From Desulfobulbus sp. (GTDB taxonomy: Bacteria; Desulfobacterota; Desulfobulbia; Desulfobulbales; Desulfobulbaceae): a DNA stretch of 21,073 nt. The first letter of the stretch is position 1. Every line of letters starts with the position of its first letter. Below are positions 9,489-17,032 of the stretch, one piece after another. The position numbers and the translations under genes are program-made. The notes beneath the pieces were generated by a model. The model was not told where the DNA came from and did no database searches. It worked only from the letters and a program-made list of their open reading frames with translations. The DNA is taken from contig JAQUEZ010000096.1 in assembly GCA_028684915.1 (NCBI GenBank), forward strand, positions 1-21,073, given 5' to 3'.

Positions 9489-10687
9489 GGTTGTTTCGAC
9501 TCCTGATTCCCCGTGATCGGGGCGCGTTCCGTAACCTTGCTCCCGTTTTCAAGCAGCATCTGGCCGTCGGTGACCACCTTTTCGCCCACCTTAAGTCCAC
9601 GCTCAATAACCGTGTATTGCCTGTATTGCATCCCCAGGGTTACTCCGCGGTATTCCGCACTCTGATCCGGCCTGATGACAAAGAGATAGGAGCCCTGTTG
9701 GCCTACCTGAACCGCCTGGGAAGGAACGACCAGCGCATCGTTTTTGTCGGTAAGATGAAGACGAACACCGATCAATTGGCCCGGCCAAAGGGATTGTTCT
9801 TCGTTGGCAAACTTTGCCTTGAGCCGGATCACCCCGGTGGAGGGATCAATCGTATTATTGATAAAGACCAGTTGACCGCTCACTGATTGCTGCGGTGCAT
9901 TTTGTTCGGCAAAGACGCGAATTGGCTGCTGCTTTTGATAGGTCCTGATTGACTGAAGATATCGACCCGGCAGGGTAAAGCTAACCAGAATAGGATCGGT
10001 ACTGTTGATGGTGACCATGGGGTTATCGGCATTGGCCTTGATCAGATTGCCTTGATCGCTGAGCAATTCGCCGGTGCGACCGGTAAAAGGCGCTCTAATC
10101 GAACAGAACCCTAGGGAAAGCTTGGCGCTTTCAACTGCCGCCTGATCCGCCTTGATCGCAGCACTTAGGGTGGCAACCTTGGTTAGGGCCTGGTCGGCCT
10201 GCTCCTCGGACACCAATCCCTTGGCTGCGGCAGGTTTATAGCGTGCCAAATCACGCCGGGCATTTTCAAGGTCTGCTCTGTCCTTGGCCAAGAGAGCTTC
10301 GGTTTTGGCAACATCGGCGGCAAATGGCCGGGGATCAATGGAAAAGAGCAGATCTCCAGACTTGATTTGCCGACCTTCCACAAAATGGACGGTTTGGAGA
10401 ACCCCGGTCACCTGGGAACGAATTTCTACTGTATTCAAGGCTTCCACATGGCCGGTTGCAGTAATTTCAACTGGGATCGTCTGGGTTGTACTGAGCACCG
10501 TGCTTACCGGAATGGCCGCTCGATTTTTTCCCCCCTTTTTTTCTTCTTTCTTCTCCTGAGAGCAACCAGCCAAAAGGAGCAGGAAAAGGAGGATGATCGG
10601 CGCAGCTTTGGCGGTATTTATCCAGGCGAGGCGCCGATTTTGTGTAAAAAAAAGAGGCAATGATTGGATCGCAGAAATTTTATTCAT
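9485..10687 (-). CDS. Membrane-fusion adaptor lipoprotein for the MdtC-like pump
   Basis: About 400 residues from ATG 10687. A lipoprotein signal ends in lipobox LLAGC (Cys42), followed by a Lys/Glu-rich linker. The order is that of an RND adaptor: beta-barrel and lipoyl half (GHVEALNTVEIRSQVTGVL), an alpha-helical hairpin (about 115-180), second lipoyl half (IRAPFTGRTGELLSDQGN), then beta-barrel and membrane-proximal domain (VVPSQAVQVGQQGSYLFVI). It would bridge the inner-membrane pump and the outer-membrane channel, anchored by lipid in the inner membrane. The frame is open to 10792, but that would overlap the channel gene by 113 bases and bury the signal peptide. The 10687 ATG gives an 8-base overlap and a normal signal sequence, although no good ribosome site precedes it, implying coupled translation. 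Confidence 0.93.
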   Translation of the reverse strand: MNKISAIQSLPLFFTQNRRLAWINTAKAAPIILLFLLLLAGCSQEKKEEKKGGKNRAAIPVSTVLSTTQTIPVEITATGHVEALNTVEIRSQVTGVLQTVHFVEGRQIKSGDLLFSIDPRPFAADVAKTEALLAKDRADLENARRDLARYKPAAAKGLVSEEQADQALTKVATLSAAIKADQAAVESAKLSLGFCSIRAPFTGRTGELLSDQGNLIKANADNPMVTINSTDPILVSFTLPGRYLQSIRTYQKQQPIRVFAEQNAPQQSVSGQLVFINNTIDPSTGVIRLKAKFANEEQSLWPGQLIGVRLHLTDKNDALVVPSQAVQVGQQGSYLFVIRPDQSAEYRGVTLGMQYRQYTVIERGLKVGEKVVTDGQMLLENGSKVTERAPITGNQESKQP

Positions 10688-12167
10688 GGGTGCGTGTAGA
10701 AAGCCTCGATGGACTTGGGGGGGAGGTGTGCTTAAAAGGACGTGGGGTTGTCGCATTGTGCCAACCGCCTCCCATGGCCTTGTAGAGAGCAATCATGGCC
10801 AAAGACAGGCTCTGATTGCTTTGCACAAGTTTATCTTCTGTCTGGGCTAGGGTTGCCTGGGCCAACAGGACGTTGAGGAAGGTGTTCAGCCCTGCCTTGT
10901 ACTGGTACTGGGAAAGCTCGGTAGCATGGCGGGATGAGCGCACCGCCTCGTCGAGCCGAGACTTGGTGTTTTGTTCCCGATCCAAGTTGACCAACGCGTC
11001 TTCAACCTCTTTGAGTGCATTGAGCACTGTTTTTTCATAACTCAGTCTTGCCCGGTCTAAACGGGCTTGACCGGCTTCCAGGCTGGCCCGTCTACGGCCA
11101 CCGTCAAAGAGTGTCCATTGGATGGTCGGGCCCAGGGTCCAATAGCGGCTTCCTGAGGTGACCAGTTGTTGGAGATCGGTACTCTGCACGCCAATAAGGG
11201 CTGCAAGAGAAAAGCGGGGAAAGAGATCTGCTGTGGCCACGCCGACTTCGGCACTGGCAAAAGCCAGTTGACGCTCGCTACTACGGATATCCGGCCGTTG
11301 ACGCAGCAGTTCGGAGGGGAGTATTGCGGGCAGGCGCGGTGGTGGTTGCGGGAGTGCGGCCATTGAAAGCCAGGAAGGGCTTTGGGGTTGTTTTGCCAAT
11401 AAGAACGCCAACTGATGTGCCGATTTTGCAGCTAAAGTCAGCAGAGGGGAAAGTTGTGCCTGGAGCAGCGCCAGTTGGGTTTGTGCCTGGGCCACCTCCA
11501 GAGCATTACCTAGACCAGTTGTATATCGTTCCTGGGTGAGATGCAGGGTCTGTTCTTGGAGTTGGATATTTTGCCGGGCGATGCGTTCTCGTTCTTGGGC
11601 TGCTCGCAGATCGATATAATTTTTAGCCACCTCGGCGCTCAGGCTCACCAAAACATCGCGATAGTCCTCCACCGTGGCAGCCAAGGTAGCTGTTGCTGCT
11701 TCACTGCGGCGTTGATTACCGCCAAAAAAATCAAGTTCCCAGGCGGCATCAAAGTTGAGCGCAAACAGATCCTGTCGGGTGCCGCCGGAGGAAATATGGT
11801 CGCTTTTGCGGGTATTGGTGTACGCGGAATCCAGATCAACGGTCGGCAAGAGATCGGCGTCGACAACCCGGCTCAGGGCTCTGGCCTCGCGAATTCGGGT
11901 TTCGGCAATGGCCAGATCAGCGTTGGCGCTGATGGCCTCATGGATCAGAATATTGAGTTGGGGATCCTCAAAGAGCTGCCACCACTGTTCCAAATCCTGC
12001 ACCCCAGCATGGGGCAAAACCCCTTGACCGTTTTGCCATCGACCAGGCAACGGGGATTGAGGTGCCTGATAATCAGGTCCCACCGGCGTGCAGGCAGCCA
12101 GCAGGAGGAGGACAACTCCCCATTGAATAAGGAACCATTTGGGGCCTTGGAAAGGGCTGGTGCTCAT
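10680..12167 (-). CDS. Outer-membrane efflux channel lipoprotein, NodT family
   Basis: 495 residues. The signal peptide ends in LLAAC (Cys26). Both outer-membrane-efflux repeats are present: WELDFFGGNQRR, LLRQRPDIRSSERQLA, FPRFSLAALIG and WTLFDGGRRRASLE, then a C-terminal YKAMGGGW. A proline- and serine-rich tail of about 25 residues follows the usual end. It is the first gene of the operon and overlaps the adaptor by 8 bases; channel-first order is less common than adaptor-first. ATG 12167 is the only usable start in frame before an upstream stop, yet no Shine-Dalgarno-like sequence is seen (GGGATCTCCTCTTC precedes it). It resembles the channel at 1635-3089 in family but clearly not as a recent copy. 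Confidence 0.94.
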   Translation of the reverse strand: MSTSPFQGPKWFLIQWGVVLLLLAACTPVGPDYQAPQSPLPGRWQNGQGVLPHAGVQDLEQWWQLFEDPQLNILIHEAISANADLAIAETRIREARALSRVVDADLLPTVDLDSAYTNTRKSDHISSGGTRQDLFALNFDAAWELDFFGGNQRRSEAATATLAATVEDYRDVLVSLSAEVAKNYIDLRAAQERERIARQNIQLQEQTLHLTQERYTTGLGNALEVAQAQTQLALLQAQLSPLLTLAAKSAHQLAFLLAKQPQSPSWLSMAALPQPPPRLPAILPSELLRQRPDIRSSERQLAFASAEVGVATADLFPRFSLAALIGVQSTDLQQLVTSGSRYWTLGPTIQWTLFDGGRRRASLEAGQARLDRARLSYEKTVLNALKEVEDALVNLDREQNTKSRLDEAVRSSRHATELSQYQYKAGLNTFLNVLLAQATLAQTEDKLVQSNQSLSLAMIALYKAMGGGWHNATTPRPFKHTSPPSPSRLSTRTHE

Positions 12168-12274
12168 GAAGAGGAGATCCCGGAAGCGGAGAAGGTTGGT
12201 GGTGTTGGGTGACGGGATGTCGGTGGTACCAAGATGTGGTCAGAAGCAAGTTCCGGTTCCTGCTAGAGATCAAT

Positions 12275-12291
12275 TTCTAAGACACTTAGAA
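12275..12291. promoter_or_regulatory. 17-bp perfect palindrome over the -10 of the efflux operon, operator candidate
   Basis: TTCTAAG-ACA-CTTAGAA is perfectly symmetric (7-3-7). It covers four of the six -10 bases and extends to about +1 of the proposed promoter. This is the position where a dimeric repressor would block RNA polymerase. Which repressor is unknown; no obvious one-component repressor gene is next to it. Confidence 0.6.
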
Positions 12292-12316
12292 TACATAAAA
12301 ATTCGCCAATGTTCAA
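12288..12316 (-). promoter_or_regulatory. Sigma70-like promoter for the channel-adaptor-RND operon
   Basis: Read on the minus strand, TTGAAC (12316-12311) and TATTCT (12293-12288) are separated by exactly 17 bases. Four of six bases match consensus in each box. The start would be near 12281, giving a leader of about 114 bases before ATG 12167. It sits downstream of the terminator of the activator gene, as an independent operon promoter should. Confidence 0.5.
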
Positions 12317-12369
12317 AGCAAATTGCTTGCAGGACAATGCGTTGCTCGGTGGCCTTGAGCTTGTTTTTT

Positions 12370-12400
12370 GAAAACTGCTGGACTCGTAAAAAGTCCAGCA
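12370..12400 (-). terminator. Terminator of the sigma54-activator gene
   Basis: TGCTGGACT (12376-12384) and AGTCCAGCA (12392-12400) form a perfect 9-bp stem with a 7-base loop. Read on the minus strand it is followed by GTTTTC. It lies about 146 bases after the activator stop and before the efflux-operon promoter. The loop and inner stem (CTCGTAAAAAGTC) resemble the core of the dispersed repeat at 12490-12540. Confidence 0.65.
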
Positions 12401-12489
12401 CACTTTAAGAGATAGCTAAGAAAAAATACAGATATACAAGGAGTAGTGTTTTTTATCGGCGCGAAGGAATACATCGGGTATGTCGAGTG

Positions 12490-12540
12490 CCCGGAAAAAC
12501 GCTGCGACACAGGAGATCGAAGTTTTTACGACGCCATCAA
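12490..12540 (-). repeat. Dispersed repeat, copy A
   Basis: Read on the minus strand this 51-base stretch begins TTGATGGCGTCGTAAAAACT. It matches 17374-17424 on the plus strand at 43 of 51 positions by my alignment, and its 18-base core matches 20938-20921 at 16 positions. It starts 6 bases after the stop of the activator gene. It encodes nothing evident. Confidence 0.75.
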
Positions 12541-12546
12541 AACTGC

Positions 12547-14079
12547 TCAGGCTCGACGACCATAACGGATGCCGAGTTTATTCATCCGCGCACGCAAGGT
12601 GTTGGGATGAATGCCTAAAATATCTGCCGCTCCGTCGGTGCCGTTGATCTTGCCCTGACAGTGCTGCAGTACCTCAACGATATGACCGGTCACCACCTGG
12701 TCGAGTTGGAGCAGTCGGGTAACGGACGCTTTGCCTCGCGCAACTGGTCGTGCGCTCTGTTCAAAGGGGAGGTTATCAAAATAGAGGTTGCCGTCGCGGT
12801 GCAGGATGAGCTCCCGTTCGACCAAATTTTCCAATTCCCGGACATTTCCGGGCCAGCCGTAATGTTGCATCCGTTCCAGGGCCCCGGGCATAATGGTCGG
12901 CAGATTTTTGAGACCGATCTCACGGGCCTTGCGCGCGAGAAAATGCATGGTCAGGGCCGCAATATCTTCCCGTCGTTGTCGCAGTGGTGGGATGATGATA
13001 GGGAAGACGTTGAGACGAAACCAGAGATCCTCGCGGAAGGTGTTTTCTCGAACCATGCTTTCCAAGTTGCGGTGGGTAGCGGCAATAACCCGTATATCCA
13101 ACGGAATAGGTTTGTGTCCGCCAACCCGATCGATTACCCGGTTTTGCAGTACCCTCAACAGGCGAATTTGTGCCTGCGGGGGCAATTCCCCAATCTCATC
13201 AAGGAAAATGGTGCCGCGGTTGGCTCGTTCAAACCTGCCCCGTTTGTCGCTAATCGCCCCGGTAAAAGACCCCTTCTCATGACCAAAGAGTTCGCTGTCG
13301 ATCAGGTGTTCCGGAATGGCGCCACAGTTGACCTTGATAAAGGGGCCGTCCTTGAACGGGGAAGAGAAGTGAATCGCATTGGCGATCAGTTCTTTGCCGG
13401 TCCCAGTTTCACCAAGCAGAAGTACGGTGTTGTTGAGGGGTGCCACCTGGCGCACCATCTGGATCACGTTGGACAATCCCCCTTCCTTGCCGATGATTTC
13501 ATCACTGCTGCGTTGGCTGAGCTCTCGACTGAGGAACTGGTTATCTTCGATCAACAGGTCCCGATAGCGGCGGATTTTTTCGTGGGCAATGGCATTGGCC
13601 AGGGCAATGGTAAAGGGTTGGCTGATTTCGCTGACCAGTTCGAGATGGTGCGAGGTAAAACATCCCTCCCGGTTACCGCGAAAGTTAAGCGCACCCTGCA
13701 GGGAGCCATCCATCCAAAGCGGAAGAATAAGGTTGGATTTGTTTTTCAGTTTAAACAGCGGCGAGAGTTTGCGAATCAGTTCGTTGTGATCCGGGGAAAT
13801 GATCAGCGGCTCGTGCATGGTCGCTGCCATCTCCTGGACCTCTGTCCACAGTTCACTAGAGATGGGGAGGATTTCCTCGGGGTATTCATCCTGGTTGTCG
13901 GTCGCTAGGGCAATACGGCGCAGGGCGCCGAGATCCTGATCGCGAATGGTGAGACTGAGGCCGATGAGGGGAAAATGCTGTTTGAAATAATCAAATACAT
14001 CAGCGATGGCAGTGGTGATATTGAGACTGCCGCAGATGCGCAGAGTGGTCTCGCGGAAAAATTGATCGTGAGGAACCAT
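12547..14079 (-). CDS. Sigma54-dependent transcriptional activator (GAF - AAA+ - Fis HTH)
   Basis: About 510 residues. It has an N-terminal GAF-like sensor (about 15-165), a helical linker, and an AAA+ sigma54-interaction domain with Walker A GETGTGKE (223-230), the sigma54-contact loop GSFTGA (270-275), Walker B IFLDEIGE and the GWPGNVRELENLVE end. A Fis-type helix-turn-helix follows (GAADILGIHPNTLRARMNKL, about 483-502). The layout is FhlA/NorR-like with no receiver domain, so it should sense a small molecule directly and use ATP to open sigma54 promoters. The frame is open to a TTG at 14106, but ATG 14079 has AAGGA 5 bases before it. It is divergent from emrA, with boxes and a -24/-12 promoter between. 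The loop has Ser where GAFTGA is standard; the motif otherwise looks functional. Confidence 0.93.
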   Translation of the reverse strand: MVPHDQFFRETTLRICGSLNITTAIADVFDYFKQHFPLIGLSLTIRDQDLGALRRIALATDNQDEYPEEILPISSELWTEVQEMAATMHEPLIISPDHNELIRKLSPLFKLKNKSNLILPLWMDGSLQGALNFRGNREGCFTSHHLELVSEISQPFTIALANAIAHEKIRRYRDLLIEDNQFLSRELSQRSSDEIIGKEGGLSNVIQMVRQVAPLNNTVLLLGETGTGKELIANAIHFSSPFKDGPFIKVNCGAIPEHLIDSELFGHEKGSFTGAISDKRGRFERANRGTIFLDEIGELPPQAQIRLLRVLQNRVIDRVGGHKPIPLDIRVIAATHRNLESMVRENTFREDLWFRLNVFPIIIPPLRQRREDIAALTMHFLARKAREIGLKNLPTIMPGALERMQHYGWPGNVRELENLVERELILHRDGNLYFDNLPFEQSARPVARGKASVTRLLQLDQVVTGHIVEVLQHCQGKINGTDGAADILGIHPNTLRARMNKLGIRYGRRA

Positions 14080-14100
14080 GGGTGTCCTTGGCTGGTATTT

Positions 14101-14164
14101 TACCAAATAGAGTAAGTGGAAAACATATTACCATATTTGGTTGTGACTTTTCCAGTATTTGGTA
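14101..14164. promoter_or_regulatory. Cluster of three TATTTGGT boxes, likely activator binding sites
   Basis: TACCAAATA (14101-14109) is the exact reverse complement of TATTTGGTA (14156-14164), and a third TATTTGGT lies at 14134-14141. The two direct copies are 22 bases apart, about two helical turns. TGGTA-TTT-TACCA (14093-14105) and ACCA-TATT-TGGT (14130-14141) add short palindromes. The cluster ends about 53 bases before the -24 element facing emrA, the right place for a sigma54 activator. It also sits at the start of the activator gene, so autoregulation is possible. Confidence 0.65.
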
Positions 14165-14216
14165 ATTAAAGATGGGATGTGTCCCTATCTTCCTGGAATA
14201 CTGTCTAGAAAAATAT

Positions 14217-14232
14217 TGGTATGCTTCTCGCT
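14217..14232 (+). promoter_or_regulatory. Sigma54 (-24/-12) promoter for emrAB
   Basis: TGGTATGCTTCTCGCT has the GG (14218-14219) and GC (14230-14231) dinucleotides exactly 12 bases apart, as in the consensus TGGCAC-N5-TTGC(A/T). TGG, the A, the -12 GC and the final T all match. Transcription would start near 14243, giving a leader of about 72 bases to the emrA ATG. The divergent neighbour encodes a sigma54 activator, which strengthens the call. Confidence 0.7.
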
Positions 14233-14314
14233 AATAAAAATGTTTACAGAGGGTGGTGCTCACTGGTGTGGCTGCTCCCGTTTTCATGGCAATAGACAGG
14301 GATATAAGGGGTGT

Positions 14315-15433
14315 ATGGAACAGCAGCAGCAAACTGGGACTCAGCAGAGTAGGGGACGGAATTCAAAAAAGATTATCCTGGTTATCGGTAGTCTCTGCCT
14401 TTTAAGCGGCACTTTTGTTTTCTGGATGCGGGCCAAAACCCATATTGCAACTGACAACGCCTTTATCGAATCACCGATTCACTCGGTTGCGGCTCGCATC
14501 AATGGCTCGGTCACCCAGGTTTTGGTGGCGGATAATCAAATGGTCCATCAGGGCGACTTGCTGGTCGTTTTTGATGATCGTGACGCCCGGGCCGAGGTCG
14601 ACAAGGCCATGGCCGAACTTGCGCTTGCCCGCAATGAAGTAGGGAGCGACAGAGCCCAGGTGGAGCAAAGCCGGGCCGAGTTGGCCCGTAGCCGTGCCCA
14701 GGCAGTGCAAGCACATCTCGATTTACAACGTGGAGAGCTTTTGTTTCGGCAAAAGGTCATCCCCAAAGAACAGCTGGACCGGGTACGAACCAATCAGCAG
14801 GTGGCCGTGGCACAGGTGCGGGCTTCGGAAGAAAAACTGGAAAAGGATATTGCCACGGTTGGGACATCGGTAGGCTCGGCCTCCGGGGCGCTGGTGGCCA
14901 AACGACAGGCGGAGCTGGCCGCGGCCGAGTTGAAGCTTTCCTATACCAAGCTTTGTGCGCCAGTGGATGGCTATGTGACCCGCAAGGCCGTGGAGATCGG
15001 CAACTGGATCCAGCCCGGCCAGGCGTTAATGGCGGTGGTGGCTACCGGGGAAACCTGGATAACCGCCAACTATAAAGAGCGTCAACTCACCGATGTCAAA
15101 GTCGGAATGCGGGTGCGGTTTACGGTCGATACCTACCCAGGTCAGGAATTTTTTGGCCACGTTGACAGCATCATGGCCGGCACCGGTGCCGCCTTTTCCC
15201 TCCTGCCACCAGAAAACGCAACCGGTAACTATGTCAAGGTAACCCAGCGCATTCCGGTGAAGATTGCCATTGATAGGGTAAATCAAAACCTCTATCCCCT
15301 GCGTGTAGGGATGAGTGTGGTTCCGACCATTCTGGTTCCGAAGACCATAAAAGACTTGCTTGGTTTCACACCCGGCCCACTGAGCCTGACTGCACAGCTG
15401 ATCCAGGGAGACGATGTCCTCAGTGACCGCTAA
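14315..15433 (+). CDS. emrA: EmrA-type membrane-fusion adaptor for an MFS pump
   Basis: 372 residues from ATG 14315. One N-terminal TM anchor (about 18-38, KKIILVIGSLCLLSGTFVFW) is followed by TDNAFIESPIHSVAARINGS, the lipoyl half-motif typical of EmrA/HlyD adaptors. A long Ala/Glu/Arg-rich helical hairpin (about 85-195), second lipoyl half (CAPVDGYVTRKAVEIGNWI) and a beta-barrel complete it. It should link the MFS pump EmrB to an outer-membrane channel. The open frame runs back to 14159, but those 52 residues are unlike any EmrA start and would lie over the promoter. AAGGGG stands just before ATG 14315, rather close. The 3' end overlaps emrB by 20 bases. No outer-membrane channel is encoded in this operon. 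Confidence 0.93.
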   Translation: MEQQQQTGTQQSRGRNSKKIILVIGSLCLLSGTFVFWMRAKTHIATDNAFIESPIHSVAARINGSVTQVLVADNQMVHQGDLLVVFDDRDARAEVDKAMAELALARNEVGSDRAQVEQSRAELARSRAQAVQAHLDLQRGELLFRQKVIPKEQLDRVRTNQQVAVAQVRASEEKLEKDIATVGTSVGSASGALVAKRQAELAAAELKLSYTKLCAPVDGYVTRKAVEIGNWIQPGQALMAVVATGETWITANYKERQLTDVKVGMRVRFTVDTYPGQEFFGHVDSIMAGTGAAFSLLPPENATGNYVKVTQRIPVKIAIDRVNQNLYPLRVGMSVVPTILVPKTIKDLLGFTPGPLSLTAQLIQGDDVLSDR

Positions 15434-16961
15434 TAAGTGGCTGGTGGCGGGTGCAGTGATGCTGCCTGCCCTGCTGGAAGTGATTGACACCTCGGTGGCC
15501 AATGTGGCGCTGCCCAATATGCAGGGCAGCCTCAATGCCGGAAGCGACGAGGTTAGTTGGGTGTTGACCTCCTATCTGGTGTCCAATGCGGTGGTCTTGC
15601 CTATGACCGGTTGGCTGGCACGCTCTTTTGGCCGCAAACGGTTTCTCATGGCTTGTGTGGTCGTCTTTACCCTGGCTTCCCTCATGTGCGGTGCCGCAGT
15701 CAACCTGGAGATGCTGATTATGTGCCGCATCATCCAGGGTGCGGCGGGTGGGGCGCTCATCCCCATGAGTCAGGCCATTTTGCTGGAGAGCTTTCCCGCA
15801 AATCAGCAGGGATTGGCTAACGCCATCTTCGGGGTGGGCGTTATGTTCGGTCCGGTCATCGGCCCCATATTAGGGGGTTGGCTGACCGATACCTTCAGTT
15901 GGCGCTGGATTTTTTACATCAATTTTCCCCTCGGGGCAGTGGCTTTGGTAATGGTTGGCACCTTTGTTGAAGATCCTTCCTATCTCAAACGGACAAAGGA
16001 ATCGGTTGATTACGGGGGGCTGTTGCTTCTCACCTTGGGGATCGGTGCCCTACAGGTGGTCCTGGACAAAGGACAGCAGGACGATTGGTTCAACTCTTCG
16101 TTTATCCTTTTATGTTCCATTGTTTCCGTGGTGTCCTTGGCCTTACTGGTGGTGGTAGAGCTGAGGCAGCGGCATCCGGTGGTCAATTTGCGCCTCTTTA
16201 AGGATCTATCCTTTTCTGCCGGTAATCTGGTGATGTTTATGGTCGGGTTCGGGCTTTACGGTGCTATCAGTATCATCCCCCTGCACCTGCAGAGCATGAT
16301 GGGATATTCTGCCACCCAGTCCGGCATGGTGCTGGCTCCCGGCGGGTTGGCCACCTTGATCGCTATGCCCATTGCGGCAGTGCTGATGCGCAAGGTCGAT
16401 GGTCGCAAGGTTGTGTTTTTCGGGCTCTGCTGCGGAGCCTACTCAATGTTTCTCCTGCACACCTATTCGCTGCAGGCATCCTTTGGTGATTTTATTTGGC
16501 CTCGGATTGCCAACGGTATCGGCCTGGCCTGTATCTTTGTGCCTCTGACCACCATAACCTTGGGCAATATCGATAAAGAAAAAATGGGTGATGCCTCTGG
16601 TCTGTTCAACCTGTTGCGTAATATCGGCGGCAGTGTCGGCATCGCCGCCGCCACGACCCTGTTGGCTCGCTATTCCCAAGCTAATCAGAACATTCTCATC
16701 ACCCACGCCACTCCCTATGACAGTGCCTATCAGGAAAAAGTTTCAACCCTGCTCCATGGACTGTTAAACAGAGGGTATGACCTGGTCAGCGCACAGAAAA
16801 TCTCTATGCTCGGCATCTATACTACCATTCGTGAGCAGGCGGGAATCCTCGCGTACAATCAGACTTACTGGATTTTAGGCCTGGCCTTTTTGGCAGTCGC
16901 GCCAATGCTTTTTCTGCTGAGAAGGCCAAAAGAAGGGCAGGGGCCGGTGGCAGCCCACTGA
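15414..16961 (+). CDS. emrB: EmrB-type MFS drug:proton antiporter (DHA2, 14 TM)
   Basis: 515 residues, the usual size of DHA2 exporters. The TM1 motif VIDTSVANVALPNMQGSL, motif A (GWLARSFGRKRF), the TM4 region RIIQGAAGGALIPMSQAIL and the antiporter motif C (GVMFGPVIGPILGGWLTD) followed by WRWIFYINFPLG are all present. It would export hydrophobic drugs or uncouplers by proton antiport through EmrA. The start at 15414 is preceded by a GGGAGA ribosome site lying inside emrA, and the 20-base overlap indicates coupled translation. No clear terminator follows the stop at 16961; the next feature is the structured RNA region. Confidence 0.95.
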   Translation: MSSVTANKWLVAGAVMLPALLEVIDTSVANVALPNMQGSLNAGSDEVSWVLTSYLVSNAVVLPMTGWLARSFGRKRFLMACVVVFTLASLMCGAAVNLEMLIMCRIIQGAAGGALIPMSQAILLESFPANQQGLANAIFGVGVMFGPVIGPILGGWLTDTFSWRWIFYINFPLGAVALVMVGTFVEDPSYLKRTKESVDYGGLLLLTLGIGALQVVLDKGQQDDWFNSSFILLCSIVSVVSLALLVVVELRQRHPVVNLRLFKDLSFSAGNLVMFMVGFGLYGAISIIPLHLQSMMGYSATQSGMVLAPGGLATLIAMPIAAVLMRKVDGRKVVFFGLCCGAYSMFLLHTYSLQASFGDFIWPRIANGIGLACIFVPLTTITLGNIDKEKMGDASGLFNLLRNIGGSVGIAAATTLLARYSQANQNILITHATPYDSAYQEKVSTLLHGLLNRGYDLVSAQKISMLGIYTTIREQAGILAYNQTYWILGLAFLAVAPMLFLLRRPKEGQGPVAAH

Positions 16962-17032
16962 TACTGTCTGTGCGCATGGGGCCGGAAAAGGACAGCGTCA
17001 TGGGCACGTATATTTATAGAAGTTGGGTAACC

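Noticed and set aside
12315..12332. Sigma54 promoter for the minus-strand efflux operon (minus-strand CTGCAAGCAATTTGCT)
   Set aside because: The -12 GC fits, but the essential -24 GG is TG. The overlapping sigma70-like promoter with a 17-base spacer is a better explanation.
12661..13908. A 415-codon open frame on the plus strand opposite the sigma54 activator
   Set aside because: It is the mirror of a well-conserved AAA+ gene. Its translation shows no domain, and the minus-strand frame has all the catalytic motifs.
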